A stretch of DNA of 64,000 nt from Axinella damicornis (taxonomy: Eukaryota > Porifera > Demospongiae > Axinellida > Axinellidae). Shown piece by piece: positions 11,457 to 21,531 of this stretch. The translations under genes were made by a program, and so were the position numbers. Numbering within the stretch: position 1 is the first letter of the stretch; each line of letters starts with the position of its first letter. The stretch spans positions 6,108,808 through 6,172,807 of the forward strand of contig OZ007513.1 of assembly GCA_963931865.1 (NCBI GenBank). The letters run 5' to 3'. The notes under the pieces are model-generated. The model saw only the letters and a program-made list of their open reading frames with translations, was not told where the DNA came from and made no database searches.

Positions 11457-12070
11457 TTACATTTTTATTACTGTTGGGTTTTTAGATAGGCATTCATCCC
11501 TGTCACAGAATGCGTACAGTAGATATAAATTATACGCACAGAGAATTTACGTACCTGTCTTTCTTAAGTACTTCATTCAAATTTGATTAACGGCGCAAGA
11601 CACTTCTGGTGATAATTATGTATTATGGCTAAGTGATCGTTTAAGTGCACATGCGTATGCAAATGAGAAGATGGCGTGAAAAATGAAGCCTGAGTGGGTC
11701 GTTGCAGCAGCCTGGTGAAGACTTGAAGGTTGTGAAAAAGCGATGGGTCGTTGCACTGCTCAGTTCTGTTTCGTGGGAAAATCATCGTGAGAGATTGAGG
11801 CAACGTCGGGCTTGTCTAAAGTAAGAAATTACGCTCCTGGTATAAAAGAAATTGTGCCACGTAATTTTATACTCCTGGTAGGGGAAAAATTGTGCCGAGT
11901 AATGTAATGTAAATAATGTACATGTACCTTAGCTAGTATTTTCGAATATGCAATTAGTCTTGACTATACGCCCCACACAAAAAGTTTTGCTACATACAAA
12001 CTATATCATGACACTGCCAAGGTTCGTGTTCACAGTTACAAAAGTACAAACGATCAACAGTACTGTTCGT
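11457..12070. other. No gene; stray element ends
   Basis: ATACTCCTGGTAGGGGAAAA then TTGTGCCG (about 11868-11895) matches the right end of the repeat at 34377-34918. Otherwise nothing recognised. Confidence 0.45.
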
Positions 12071-12077
12071 GGTCATC

Positions 12078-12260
12078 ATGCAAGCAGAGCTGACACTTCA
12101 ACGCGAGGGCCATGACAACTTCGCTGTAGCCATCCTCAAGAACAGCAATACTGTTGGTCATGTACCGCGAGACCTTTCCTGGTATTTCCTACAGTGGCAG
12201 TGAGATGACTTGTATCGTCGACGATAACGGTGACTACTATATGTACATGTATACTCTGAG
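12078..12260 (+). pseudogene. HIRAN-like ORF fragment, frameshifted
   Basis: From ATG 12078 the frame reads ..LQREGHDNFAVAILKNSN then TVGHVPRDLS. This resembles the E..N..D..AVAV....VVGHVPR motif of HIRAN-like proteins that are multicopy in many invertebrate genomes. After FLQW the frame stops, but the next frame continues SGSEMTCIVDDNG, where the family has a G..I.C.V segment, so one base appears lost or gained. A poly-G tract follows at 12319. Probably a repeat-associated gene remnant inside the TAF9 intron. The family assignment is from memory of the motif only. Confidence 0.35.
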
Positions 12261-12317
12261 AGACGATCTGAAGTTACGCACAATGTCATGTAGTTTAGAT
12301 ATTCCAGAAGACGCTCA

Positions 12318-12318
<1 letters not shown>

Positions 12319-12358
<40 letters not shown>
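12319..12358. repeat. Poly-G tract (40 nt)
   Basis: Uninterrupted G run; a second G-rich patch follows at 12407-12421. Confidence 0.95.
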
Positions 12359-12360
<2 letters not shown>

Positions 12361-12721
12361 TTGAAACAAGTCAAACTACCCTGCACAGGAACTTGGGTGA
12401 AAAGTGGGGGGAGGGGGGGGGGTGTTTTCAAAGGGGGCATATTAGCAGGATACTACGGTACATTACTGTTTGGCTACTTAATTGCGAAGGCCCTACAAAG
12501 ATTCTGACTGCACTGTCGAGATTGCATGATGTGTGAAACACTAACCATAGCAATCACTCCGATACGATACACAACACCTGCCCACCTACTTATGACATCA
12601 CGCACAGCCGTACACGTACACAGACTGCAAATCTGTATAAGGAACATTGTGTGCTGCTACCCTGCACCTGATGGTTATGCTAGTTGGACGCTCCTTCCTG
12701 TTATGGTCTCCTGCCACCAAT

Positions 12722-12815
12722 AATCGGTTAAGATCTTCAATTAATTATTGGTTAAGATTTTCAATTAATTGGTTAAGATCTTCAATTAATTGGTTAAGAT
12801 CTTCAATTAATTGGT
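12722..12815. repeat. 21-bp tandem repeat
   Basis: Unit GGTTAAGATCTTCAATTAAT, about four copies, one interrupted by TATT. Confidence 0.95.
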
Positions 12816-12829
12816 TATTGGTCATAGCT

Positions 12830-13525
12830 CTAGACCACTCACACTGTTTTGGGAAAGTAACTTCATCAAGCATTAATTGAGCTCTGGTTAGAACCCTTTA
12901 CCTGCTAATTTATTTTCTGCAGAAAACCAACTCCAGCCTTTCTTGAAGTGTAGAAGAACGAAGGAATATTCCTATGTCATCCATGGCTATGGTTGAAGTG
13001 CTGTGCTGGAGGCAACCCTTCGTAGCTTAGGTGACATTTGTTGTCTGTGTGCAGCTTGTTTTCATCAGTCCAGTCCAGTCAGTGGTCCAGTCCACCGTAC
13101 CCCGCATCGCTGTTAGACGTTTATATACCTTTATTAGCCTACCTATCAAATGCACTTCATTTGATTTGCATACTAGAAGTATTGTTGATGCATCACTGCA
13201 TTTGCTGAGATCACCATGGAAGCTGCTATCTCCAAAAACCAAAAAAGCTACCATGTTGGTGTATCCGTCCATAGGTTTTACACTCACCCGGGAAGAAGGA
13301 ACGGTCTGGGTTCATGTGTACATTCATTCATGTGTACATTGCTTACTTGACTAATCAGAATTGTTGTTTGCGAAAGAACTTTTATGCCTGGACCCTTCCT
13401 CCTCTCCATTCAAAGGGTCTAGTTCCAAGACTAGGTGTGGCATGGTAGGCATAGTGAGATGTGTATTGTATTAGCATACTGTTACTCTACACATGCATGT
13501 CTATGTAGTTCCCCTCCTCCTGCAG
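12830..13525. other. Intron-like sequence with a solo MITE end
   Basis: CCTGGACCCTTCCTCCTCT ... AAGGGTCTAGTTCCAAGACTA (13388-13433) is a decayed right end of the TAGTCTCGG family. The rest is unrecognised TAF9 intron. Confidence 0.5.
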
Positions 13526-13653
13526 GATACATTACAACCATCCTGGAGGATGCAAGGTGTACAGTGAACATGCCCAGAAGAAGGAGCTGGATGTGGCAGA
13601 TGTGAGGCTAGCAATCCAGAACAGAATGGATCACTGTACCACTTCCAAGAGAT
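13526..13653 (+). CDS. TAF9: TAF9 exon, second half of histone fold (frameshifted)
   Basis: Acceptor CCTCCTGCAG, then GA completes the Arg codon left by the 6393 donor and the frame reads YITTILEDA. Near 13553 (GAT GC|AAG GTG) one base is missing, and the next frame reads VYSEHAQKKELDVADVRLAI then QNRMDHCTTSKR. This is the TAF9 pattern ..TTILDDA..YS.HA....VD.DDVRLAIQ.R.D...TS. Donor AAGAGAT|GTGAGG. Read literally, the frame from the first half hits a stop, so this copy does not encode TAF9 without the missing base. Confidence 0.85.
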
Positions 13654-13659
13654 GTGAGG

Positions 13660-14220
13660 GATTTACATGTATTGTATATACTGCAATTCTGTTTGTGGAA
13701 AGTTTAGTGTTAAGGTTACTGGCTTGTTGCGCGGTGGGCGTGGCCGGGCAAAATTTGTTCAAGTCCTTTTTTCCCACACACAAATAATTATTAAGCTAGT
13801 GAAATAAACTTACTTGACGCAAAGCAGGGAGGGTAGTCAGCATGCACTGCGTCCTTGAACCGACAGCTGGCACGATTGTGCCCACTTATCACATTGGCAG
13901 CAAAGAAATGGTCCACACGTTCAGCATACTGTAGCCACTCCTCTTTTGAAGCATCGTATTCATTGATCCGAAGTCGACATGCTATCTTTACCACTCCAAA
14001 TCCCGTCGTGTTCACTAATTATCTGGTGTCCTCATGTGGATTCACATGGATCTAACAACCTACTAGCATGGCATGGCGCCTTGTCATGTTAAGCTTAACA
14101 GATAATTCATGATTTTTTCCCTACCAGGAGTGTAATACACATGACATATAGGTATAATTACCTGTCACACCTTAATTGTACAATGCATAATTATGGCAGG
14201 TGGTACATGTAGCATTCAAC
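13660..14220. other. Intron-like sequence, no gene seen
   Basis: TTTTTTCCCTACCAGGAGTG (14113-14132) is a stray right end of the repeat at 34377-34918. No coding signal. Confidence 0.4.
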
Positions 14221-14231
14221 ATAGGTGGTCG

Positions 14232-14375
14232 TTAGCCTCGTTCCCAGGCCTACCCCGTTTCTTCGGTTTCCATAATACATGGATGCAGAAGGGCGCCGCC
14301 CTTCCGCATCCGTGTATTATTGTCAACGGAAACCGAAGAACAGAAAAAACAGGGTAGGCCTGGGAACGAGGCTAG
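14232..14375. mobile_element. MITE, TAGCCTCG family, with 9-bp target duplication
   Basis: TAGCCTCGTTCCCAGGCCTA ... TAGGCCTGGGAACGAGGCTA; the arms also include an AACCGAAGAA pair and the GGATGCNGAAGGGCG core. Flanking direct repeat GGTGGTCGT is exact. Its arm is near-identical to the outer arm of the 588-bp palindrome at 36323. Confidence 0.95.
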
Positions 14376-14426
14376 GTGGTCGTGGTAGTGCTTATTATAC
14401 AATGGAGCCGGTAGTAAGCCAATATT

Positions 14427-14514
14427 TAGCCTCGTTCCCAGGCCCGAGAGGGGGGGGGGGGGGGGGGGAGGGGGGGGGGAAGGGCCTGGTTTCCACTGTT
14501 TGCGCATGCGCTTA
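14427..14514. mobile_element. MITE relative with G-rich core
   Basis: TAGCCTCGTTCCCAGGCCCG, then a G tract, then AGGGCCTGGTTTCCACTGTT and GCGCATGCGC. The same AAACAGTGGAAACCAGGCCC end occurs inverted at 14977-15048. Confidence 0.75.
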
Positions 14515-14976
14515 ATTATCTGTAACCGTAACACGTATTCATAAGGGGGAGGGTGCAAATGACATCTTCATAGTCACATGGTTGAGCATGTGACGCTATC
14601 TATTTTGCTACACTGGTCCTCGATCCGCGACATGAGGGGCGACACAGCCACAATTCACTGCCACCAGCAACAGACTTACCCCAACATTCGTTATTCAAAA
14701 CAAATGGATGAGTCCTGGTAGCATACTGACTCCACCCCGGTCGGTGCGATGGTAGCCACACTAAAACATCAATCGCAGGTCACTGTTCTAGCTCAATTCA
14801 GGAGCACCTTACCACCTGAGGGCATAGGAGAGTATGATCGAGAGCACGCCACTCGCTTACCATAGCTATATAGCTAGCCAGGCCAGTTAACCGTATGAAT
14901 CACGTTATCCGCTTCGATGTCACGAGTGTACAAACATAATCGAACGTCCATAGTGCCTGGTAGAATTTCACCACTC

Positions 14977-15048
14977 TTTAGCGCATGCGCAAACAGTGGA
15001 AACCAGGCCCTTTCTCCTCGCTGTCTCGGGCCTGGGAACGAGGCTAGC
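14977..15048. mobile_element. MITE, TAGCCTCG family (short)
   Basis: GCGCATGCGCAAACAGTGGA ... GGCCTGGGAACGAGGCTAG. A similar end occurs at 5137-5208. Confidence 0.75.
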
Positions 15049-15059
15049 AAATATTCTGG

Positions 15060-15980
15060 GAAAATTGTGTAATTAGTAAAATGACCGCACACTAAGGCAC
15101 TTGTTCGGTAGGCATGACGATCAACATGCGTGAATACAATCATCTAAGTGCATGACTGTTAGGGACTGTACCTGGTTCGAATCTGCCTATTTCTTTTTTC
15201 TCTCTTTCTTTACGCATGAGTTCTAGTCAGCCAAATTCTTTTTTTCCCCAATACAATACACACAACCAACGTGGATTTGAATTGAGGTTGGAGAACACAC
15301 TTTCATGCTCTTTTGATTTATTGGGATGACAGGCATGACCTAGCATATTTTGCAAATGAACAATCAAAATCTAAGACATTTGACCGCTCAACACGTAATC
15401 CTTATTTCGACCTCTGTATTCTACAAGCAACTCTTGCTTGGATTAATTTGCGACAATGAAGTAATGACATTGTATATTGTGGATCGTGCTAGGCCTGGAT
15501 GCATAACCTTGGTAACTCGTTCATACTCCTTGAGAGGATGCTTGCCATCTCCATGTACACCTTGAACTTTGCACCTTTTACTTCCACACAAAGCCGTGCC
15601 TACTAGTATAGATTGTAAGCACAGAGTGTGACTCATGATGCTGTAAACTTGGGAGTACAACTAGCTACCCGGTAGTTCTATTCCAAAATTGCGCATTTCA
15701 GCGGTGCTCATTACATGGGGTACTAATAATCATTGGGTATTATACTTGTACATACATGTATGACGAGGTCTTTAAAATTCATATCTGGTGACCCACTGTA
15801 AGTTAGCTTGGTAGCTCAGAACAACCAGGTTTTGAAAGGATTAAGGTGGCACTTGTACTGCAAAAGTTAAAATGTAGCCAGGCAGTGCTGGAACAGTGCA
15901 AATGCAAGGCGATGCCTAGGCGCCACCTACTTACTTGTGAAGAGATTGGTTCAGCCAGTTCACCAACAGAAAAGTCATGA
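15060..15980. other. Intron-like sequence, no gene seen
   Basis: A GGTTCGAATC B-box-like motif at about 15174 suggests a decayed SINE. Otherwise nothing recognised. Confidence 0.35.
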
Positions 15981-15987
15981 TTTATAA

Positions 15988-16103
15988 ATTTGTAAATGAT
16001 AATACAAGTAGCAAGGATACCAGAATGGCAAAAAGTTAGGAAAAAGGGAGAGATGAACGAACATAACAGTAAAGTATACAACCCCCCCCCCCCCCACCCC
16101 CCC

Positions 16104-16139
<36 letters not shown>

Positions 16140-16175
16140 ACAGAGATCTTCTTCTATATAATGTGCTTTGTAAAT
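15988..16175. mobile_element. Relative of the 11188 foldback with poly-C core
   Basis: CAAGGATACCAGAATGGCAA and AAGTTAGGAAA, then CATAACAGTAAAGTATACAA and a C tract of over 50 nt (16083-16139). It looks like a half-element whose loop expanded into poly-C. Confidence 0.65.
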
Positions 16176-16242
16176 GACAGCTTCTGTAATTGGGGCGAGC
16201 GTGAGCGAGCCCCACACTAGTCGTAGCCTCGCGTGCGGCGCT

Positions 16243-16735
16243 ATATGGTGGTGAACATAAATAACATCTTCTCTTGTTCTGATAATTCTAGAAAAGCAGG
16301 GTTGTCTTTTGAAGCAGCTTTGTACAAAATATCTCTGTAGCCCTGTGTGATTCTGCAGCCTGTTATAAAATGTTTCTCGTCGTCCACCATTCCACTGTTA
16401 CAGTATAGACATATTCGTTGCTCTGCTGGAATTTGAGGTCTTTTATATCTCCCAGTTTCTATCCTTTAGGTTGTGGCAGCTCACTCTCAATCTACACATA
16501 GCAATTCGATGTCTTCTATTTGTCACCACAGACAAGTAATCCTCCCATCCAAATTTGAATTTGAAAGTTCGATAGGTGCGCAGCTTGTTTCCCCCCAACT
16601 GTCCTTTCATCATTCCAAAGATCGGCATACCATTTACACACAAATGTATCTTCCATTTTCTTTTGGATAAGGTACAGAGAGCTCCCTATGTCCACAACCC
16701 CATAGGTCTGTACGAAACATTGCATTCATTTCCGG
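16243..16735 (-). pseudogene. LINE ORF2 C-terminal remnant
   Basis: The minus strand reads NKLRTYRTFKFKFGWEDYL, then RRHRIAMCRLRVSCHNLK, and in a shifted frame IETGRYKRPQIPAEQR followed by ICLYCNSGMVDDEKHFITGC. This is the usual C-terminus of LINE polymerases: a basic helical region, then a C-x2-C..H-x4-C knuckle, then R......Y. A one-base frameshift lies between the two parts. The RT domain itself is absent, so it is a 5'-truncated, dead copy. Clade not determined. Confidence 0.75.
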
Positions 16736-16759
16736 ACGTCGTACCGTAATTCTCTGCCG

Positions 16760-17310
16760 TGCACAAGAGTCTGGCACCGAGACTATGGCGACGACAAAGA
16801 CACAGATCGATCGTGACCTACCTACCTCTGTACCTCCCCAGTGGCGACAGCAAAGACGAACACCGCTGGTGGACCTACCTATTCATTGACCTCAGAGCTG
16901 TAGCTACGTGTACGTGTCCTGCAGACTGCAGAGCACATGGTGTGTTGGACCAGTGTGCAGCATGCATAGCTATAGGTTTTGTGTTTAATCCGTATTGCCC
17001 GCTACTGCCTCAGTCTGTGTTGTGCATATGCGACAGTGTACTTTTGGTTTGATATTCTGTGACCTGAGCTGTTCTCATGTAGTCACATTCTGATGACAGT
17101 CCTGTACGAAGCTACTGTTCCACATAGCTAATTCCACACATGCAGGCACTCGCTCTCGCTCGCCCCACAATGTCACACATTCCACTAGTAGCTGCTGTGC
17201 ATGCATACTTGCTAAAACTGCGTGCATTGTGTCTAGCTTGTCTAGTACTCCACGGCCCAAGTGCACTTACGTACATGTATGTTTACATTCATATTCATAG
17301 GGCATTTGTA
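16760..17310. other. Intron-like sequence, no gene seen
   Basis: A CACTAGTAGCTGCTGTGCATGC segment (17180) recurs at 17563. The GACCTACCTACCTCTGTACCT-type stretch resembles 56375-56440, so this is dispersed repeat. Confidence 0.4.
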
Positions 17311-17317
17311 TTGATGG

Positions 17318-17398
17318 CCTCGTCCCCAGACCTCTGCCCAGATTGTATCTCGCAGCCGTGGAGAAAACTCTTGGCAGAGCCCTGGCAACGAGGCTAGG
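17318..17398. mobile_element. MITE, TAGCCTCG family (decayed)
   Basis: GGCCTCGTCCCCAGACCTCT ... GAGCCCTGGCAACGAGGCTAG. Confidence 0.7.
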
Positions 17399-17436
17399 GT
17401 AGTTATACTCCCAAGTTTACGGTACTAGTGTGTGGC

Positions 17437-17541
17437 CTAGCCTCGTTCCCAGGCTCCCTCCCCGCACACTGCGACGAATGTATTTTTCATTGTCACATGC
17501 AGGGGGGGGGGGGGGGGGGGGGGGTCTGGGAACGAGGCTAT
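17437..17541. mobile_element. MITE, TAGCCTCG family, with G-tract core
   Basis: CTAGCCTCGTTCCCAGGCTC ... GGGGTCTGGGAACGAGGCTA. Flanks TGTGTGGCC / TGTATGACC match at 7 of 9, an eroded target duplication. Confidence 0.85.
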
Positions 17542-17636
17542 GTATGACCAGGACAGCTGCATTCCACTAGTAGCTGCTGTGCATGCATTCCAGCAGCTAC
17601 TAGTCAGTTTCGGATTGTGTTTTCTCTTACAAACAG

Positions 17637-17765
17637 TTCATGATTGAAATTGCAAGGCAGAAGAATGCTACTCCCCTACTGCTTATTCCCGAGAAGTTTG
17701 GTCCTCGAATCCCCCCAGAGCGATAATTATTGTGTCACAGCTAACAACTACAAGGTCAAAGAAAG
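17637..17765 (+). CDS. TAF9: TAF9 exon, conserved domain after histone fold (frameshifted)
   Basis: Acceptor TCTTACAAACAG, then FMIEIARQKNATPLLLIP and EKFGPRIPPER, matching the TAF9 segment DFLL.IAR..N..PLP.I....GPR.PP.R. The literal frame then hits TAA at 17732-17734, while the shifted frame gives YCVTANNYK, matching the family's YCLT..NY. Donor GAAAG|GTAAAA is plausible. The phase from the 13653 donor is off by one here too. A 21-nt G tract sits 20 bp downstream in the intron. Confidence 0.85.
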
Positions 17766-17811
17766 GTAAAAAACAGTGTGTACCCAGGGGGGGGGGGGGG
17801 GGGGGGTAGGA

Positions 17812-18824
17812 CAAGATAACGTGCACTGTCATTTTGTATGACATAATGCGAAGTCGTTCTACTGCTTTTCTCCGTGGAAGAAGGCTGCATTGCGCTTTCA
17901 ATGCATCCTGAAGAGCAACCTCTATGCAGAGACTGTGACCGAACTGGGTATAAGCCACTACACACTACTACGTGCCTGTACTGAGCAGTTATGTAAGTGA
18001 CCATGCAGACTCACCCAGAATATCAGCGAATGCAGACTTGTCGACCGCACTCAAGCGTTTAGCATCAGGTAGGAAGTCAATAAAGCAATCGAACCCCATC
18101 GAACCCCAGCGATAAGTCAGTGCTAGAGCTGTTACTAGTCTGCTAGTTCCGCATACTTCTTGTATATTATTGTGCACTATACCTATGGAATGTTAATTGT
18201 ACCACGTGCGCACGGACCTTGTCCCACCCCCCCTGGTGTGTACCCACATGCTTCTTCTTCCTTCCGCATTGTTCCAAGAGTTTTGCTCTTAAATGGGTGC
18301 AGCTGACATAAAGGTATACCATACAGTTCCTAGGGCTGAGCAATCGTGCAGCATCATACCATAATCATGATTTTTGATTTAATTATTGAGTCGGTGGACT
18401 CTATATGTATAGGGACACTATGTACACGCAATACAAATCATAGTCGCAGCACACTTGTAAGCAACATACCGGCAAGGGCGCATCGAGCCGCCGAAGGCGG
18501 CGAGAGGGCATGCAACGTTCATAGACAGCAAAATCTGAGTGTTACTAAAAATAGAATTCAAATTTTGACTGTATAAGCATGTGAACCATAGATGTGCGCC
18601 CCTCATGCGGTCACATTTGTACTTACTACCAAGATGGCTGGCACGGTAGCAGAAGCCACTAATCACTCTCCAAGACCGGATGAAGTGCTCTCACTTCAGG
18701 ATCGGAGTACAATTAGGACATGAACACTCTTTTGCTAAAATCTACGGTTTAGTGTACATGTGGCATCAAACCTGAAATCACACTTATATGCACTATGTTG
18801 TGATTCTTTCTTCCCTCTTTGTAG
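17812..18824. other. Intron-like sequence, no confident gene
   Basis: A small ATGGCTGGCACGGTAGCAGA open frame (18634, good Kozak context) runs 28 codons. Palindromic GCCGCCGAAGGCGGCGA lies near 18490. Neither is assignable. Confidence 0.35.
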
Positions 18825-19154
18825 CCATCCCTGGCCAGGCCTCATGTGACACTGGCAGCCACGTTCCGCCTCCCACTGGGAAAACAGACAATGGTTGTGT
18901 CCAGTATGATGCATCCCCAGCTCAGCAGTCCTCTCCTACAAGGAACTGGCACCCCAACAAGCAGCAGCATGCTAAGGCTCTCTTCCAACCAACAAGCCAT
19001 GCATCTGCTTGCTACCCAGCTCCAAAGCCCAGTCACCCTGCAGAGTGCAAGTACAACCCTTCCAAGGCAGAACATGCCAACTCTATCACCACTGAGCTCT
19101 GTAGCTAGTACTCTCACCTCTAGCAGTACTTCTAGCACTATAATACTACCGTAG
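18825..19154 (+). CDS. Ser/Thr/Gln-rich terminal exon, probably TAF9 C-terminus
   Basis: A strong acceptor (TTCTTTCTTCCCTCTTTGTAG) is followed by a 110-codon frame, PSLARPHVTLAATFRLPLGK..., dominated by S, T, Q, P, L and M, ending TAG at 19152-19154. TAF9 proteins end in a low-complexity Ser/Thr/Pro tail, and this is the next good exon on the strand 1.1 kb after the RIPPER exon, so I infer it is the TAF9 tail. A second frame (IPGQASCDTGSHVPPPTGKT) is also open. The stop codon lies inside the left end of the 196-bp palindromic MITE, so the present C-terminus is set by that insertion. Confidence 0.45.
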   Translation, partial: PSLARPHVTLAATFRLPLGKQTMVVSSMMHPQLSSPLLQGTGTPTSSSMLRLSSNQQAMHLLATQLQSPVTLQSASTTLPRQNMPTLSPLSSVASTLTSSSTSSTIILP

Positions 19155-19341
19155 ATTTCAGGTTGGTTGTCCAAAAAATTTGGAATGCAAAACTGCAAAA
19201 GTATTACGTGACTTGAATCCACCAATAGAATCCAAGTTGTCACGTGACAACTTGGATTCTATTGGTGGATTCAAGTCATGTGATACTTTTGCAGTTTTAC
19301 ATTCTGAATTTTTTGGACAACCAACCTGAAATCTACGGTAG
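19146..19341. mobile_element. 196-bp near-perfect palindromic MITE
   Basis: CTACCGTAGATTTCAGGTTG ... CAACCTGAAATCTACGGTAG, with arms of 98 bp and almost no loop; centre GTTGTCACGTGACAAC at 19236-19251. Only a few mismatches between arms. Confidence 0.95.
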
Positions 19342-19554
19342 CATGAATAATAGCAATACTCTATTACTGAATATGCCAGTACTAGCAGTGAATTATAATG
19401 TAATGATGACTCATGACATTTTAGTTTGAGCCCCGCTAGCTCCTCGCTAGAACAGCTAGAGTTTTGTGTCTCTTATGTGGTGCATGGATCCATCCATTTT
19501 TGACGCACAAGCTACTCTTTCGTATTCATTTCACATCCAGTCTATGAAGTTTCT

Positions 19555-19845
19555 TTAGTTGTGGATTACAACAGCTTTTGGCCGGAAGTTCTGCTGAAGC
19601 CCACAGCAGTAGACTTGGTAGTTCCCAAGGCTTGTGCACTCCACATGCACAAGTAGTGCACCAGCCTTAGAAATGCACAATGCACAAGTCTTGGAAATGC
19701 TTGTGCAGATGGAGTGTCCAAGAAGTGTGCAAGTCTTGCAAGAAATGTTCTGTATCCTAGAGCGTGTTACAGAATAGTTATGTAACAATACATTGTGCCC
19801 AAGGAGTGTCCAAGTCATGCCAGAAATGTTTAGTTCAAAGTTCAT
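19555..19845. repeat. Dispersed repeat (CACAAGTNGTGC family), copy 1
   Basis: Repeats of AGTGTCCAAG / GCACAAGTCTTGG. The GCTGAAGCCCACAGCAGTAG segment is related to the inverted CACTGCTGTGGCCAGCAGCG at 22993. Paired with 22715-23040 in opposite orientation. Confidence 0.55.
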
Positions 19846-20243
19846 CGTAATCCTGAGGAAGATCGTCTACGCATGCGCATGCAGATGCAAGCCATGAGGG
19901 GTTGCGGTTGGAAGATGGCTCTCTCTCTTGCAGTCGTTTATGGAGCAAGAACTCCCGCCCGACGATCGATCGTCATCTCTACCCATCTAGGGACTTCAAC
20001 TTATCCCTACAATCCCAATGTTCATCCTTTCTACCGAACGAGAGTCTAGCCCAGAGGGGTGACCTACAGGTTCAGCTTTCCCACGAGGACCTTGAGACGC
20101 CGTTTGATTCTTTTACTAGCAGCGGGTCTGGAGCTGAGTGACTTCTACACCCGAGCCTGATCGCCGAAACAGATAGTCTTCACCACAACGGCGGGGCGCA
20201 CACCACGTAGTGCGCCTCTGTCAGCTTCACTACTCTCATTGAT
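19846..20243. other. Unassigned open sequence
   Basis: Several open frames (for example RDFNLSLQSQCSSFLPNESL at about 19990-20050), none recognised. Could be 5' exon sequence of the next gene. Confidence 0.3.
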
Positions 20244-20348
20244 ATGTTGCAAGAACGACAAGGTCGTCTCCAAAAACTTCTCCATGAGTCTTCTAATTCC
20301 TGTTCTTCATCTGGGGAGAAAAGGAGAACTGTGACAAAGGATCTCACT
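20244..20348 (+). CDS. Exon of unrecognised gene
   Basis: The frame MLQERQGRLQKLLHESSNSC then SSSGEKRRTVTKDLT ends at a good donor, CTCACT|GTAAGT. It is hydrophilic, helix-prone and Lys/Ser-rich. It joins in phase 0 to the exon at 20414. I do not recognise the family. Confidence 0.45.
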
Positions 20349-20413
20349 GTAAGTAGCTCCAATTATAATTTGTTTATAACTCCTTTGAATAGTTGCCTGA
20401 CCATTCTTTATAG

Positions 20414-20474
20414 GACAAAGTTGCGGCAATTCATGGTGCCTTGGATGAAGGATAATTTGCGTCCTGAAGCGGAG
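20414..20474 (+). pseudogene. Second exon of the same unrecognised gene (frameshifted)
   Basis: Acceptor TTTATAG, then DKVAAIHGALDEG and TAA. Shifting one base gives DNLRPEAE up to donor GCGGAG|GTGAGC. A single missing base would keep it open. The 73-bp minisatellite fills the intron that follows. Confidence 0.35.
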
Positions 20475-20485
20475 GTGAGCTTATG

Positions 20486-21425
20486 CTGTGTGTACGTGTG
20501 TTGTGGCTCCTCCCTGACCGGCGACTTGCCGAGTGCGGTCTGGCCGGCAGGGTTGGCTGCATTTGTACGTGTGTTGTGGCTCCTCCCTGACCGGCGACCT
20601 GCCGAGTGCGGTCTGGCCGGCAGGGTTGGCTGCATGTGTACGTGTGTTGTGGCTCCTCCCTGACCGGCGACTTGCCGAGTGCGGTCTGGCCGGCAGGGTT
20701 GGCTGCATGTGTACGTGTGTTGTGGCTCCTCCCTGACCGGCGACTTGCCGAGTGCGGTCTGGCCGGCAGGGTTGGCTGCATGTGTACGTGTGTTGTGGCT
20801 CCCCCCTGACCGGCGACCTGCCGAGTGCGGTCTGGCCGGCAGGGTTGGCTGCATGTGTACGTGTGTTGTGGCTCCTCCCTGACCGGCGACTTGCCGAGTG
20901 CGGTCTGGCCGGCTGGGTTGGCTGCATGTGTACGTGTGTTGTGGCTCCTCCCTGACCGGCGACTTGCCGAGTGCGGTCTGGCCGGCAGGGTTGGCTGCAT
21001 GTGTACGTGTGTTGTGGCTCCCCCCTGACCGGCGACCTGCCGAGTGCGGTCTGGCCGGCAGGGTTGGCTGCATGTGTACGTGTGTTGTGGCTCCTCCCTG
21101 ACCGGCGACTTGCCGAGTGCGGTCTGGCCAGCAGGGTTGGCTGCATGTGTACGTGTGTTGTGGCTCCCCCCTGACCGGCGACTTGCCGAGTGCGGTCTGG
21201 CCGGCAGGGTTGGCTGCATGTGTACGTGTGTTGTGGCTCCTCCCTGACCGGCGACTGGCCGAGTGCGGTCTGGCCAGCAGGGTTGGCTGCATGTGTACGT
21301 GTGTTGTGGCTCCTCCCTGACCGGCGACTGGCCGAGTGCGGTCTGGCCGGCAGGGTTGGCTGCATGTGTACGTGTGTTGTGGCTCCTCCCTGACCGGCGA
21401 CTTGCCAAGTGCAGTCTGGCCTGAC
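20486..21425. repeat. 73-bp minisatellite, about 12.9 copies
   Basis: Exact 73-bp period; unit begins TGTACGTGTGTTGTGGCTCC and contains CTGACCGGCGACTTGCCGAG and TCTGGCCGGCAGGGTTGGCT. Few differences between units. Because 73 is not a multiple of three, a reading frame passes through all three unit frames, and the minus strand stays open in all of them (about 290-325 codons). It sits between two splice sites, in an intron. Confidence 0.97.
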
Positions 21426-21480
21426 CTGTATGCTTTGATAACCTTGTGTTTTATTTTGCGTCTTATTGCTCTACCTTTAG

Positions 21481-21531
21481 TTCACTGTCACCACTTCTGG
21501 AGTAAAGGGTAAAGGTAAAGGCAAAGATTGT
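21481..21531 (+). CDS. Possible third exon of the unrecognised gene
   Basis: After acceptor CTCTACCTTTAG the phase-0 frame reads FTVTTSGVKGKGKGKDCN. This continues in phase from the 20474 donor. No family known; the exon end is unclear. Confidence 0.3.

Noticed and set aside
12158..12507. 117-codon plus frame with a poly-Gly core
   Set aside because: The frame is bridged only by a 40-nt G tract of uncertain length; the two sides share no recognised domain.
20408..21408. Three overlapping 290-325-codon minus frames
   Set aside because: Produced by the 73-bp minisatellite, each frame visiting all unit phases. The array lies in an intron.
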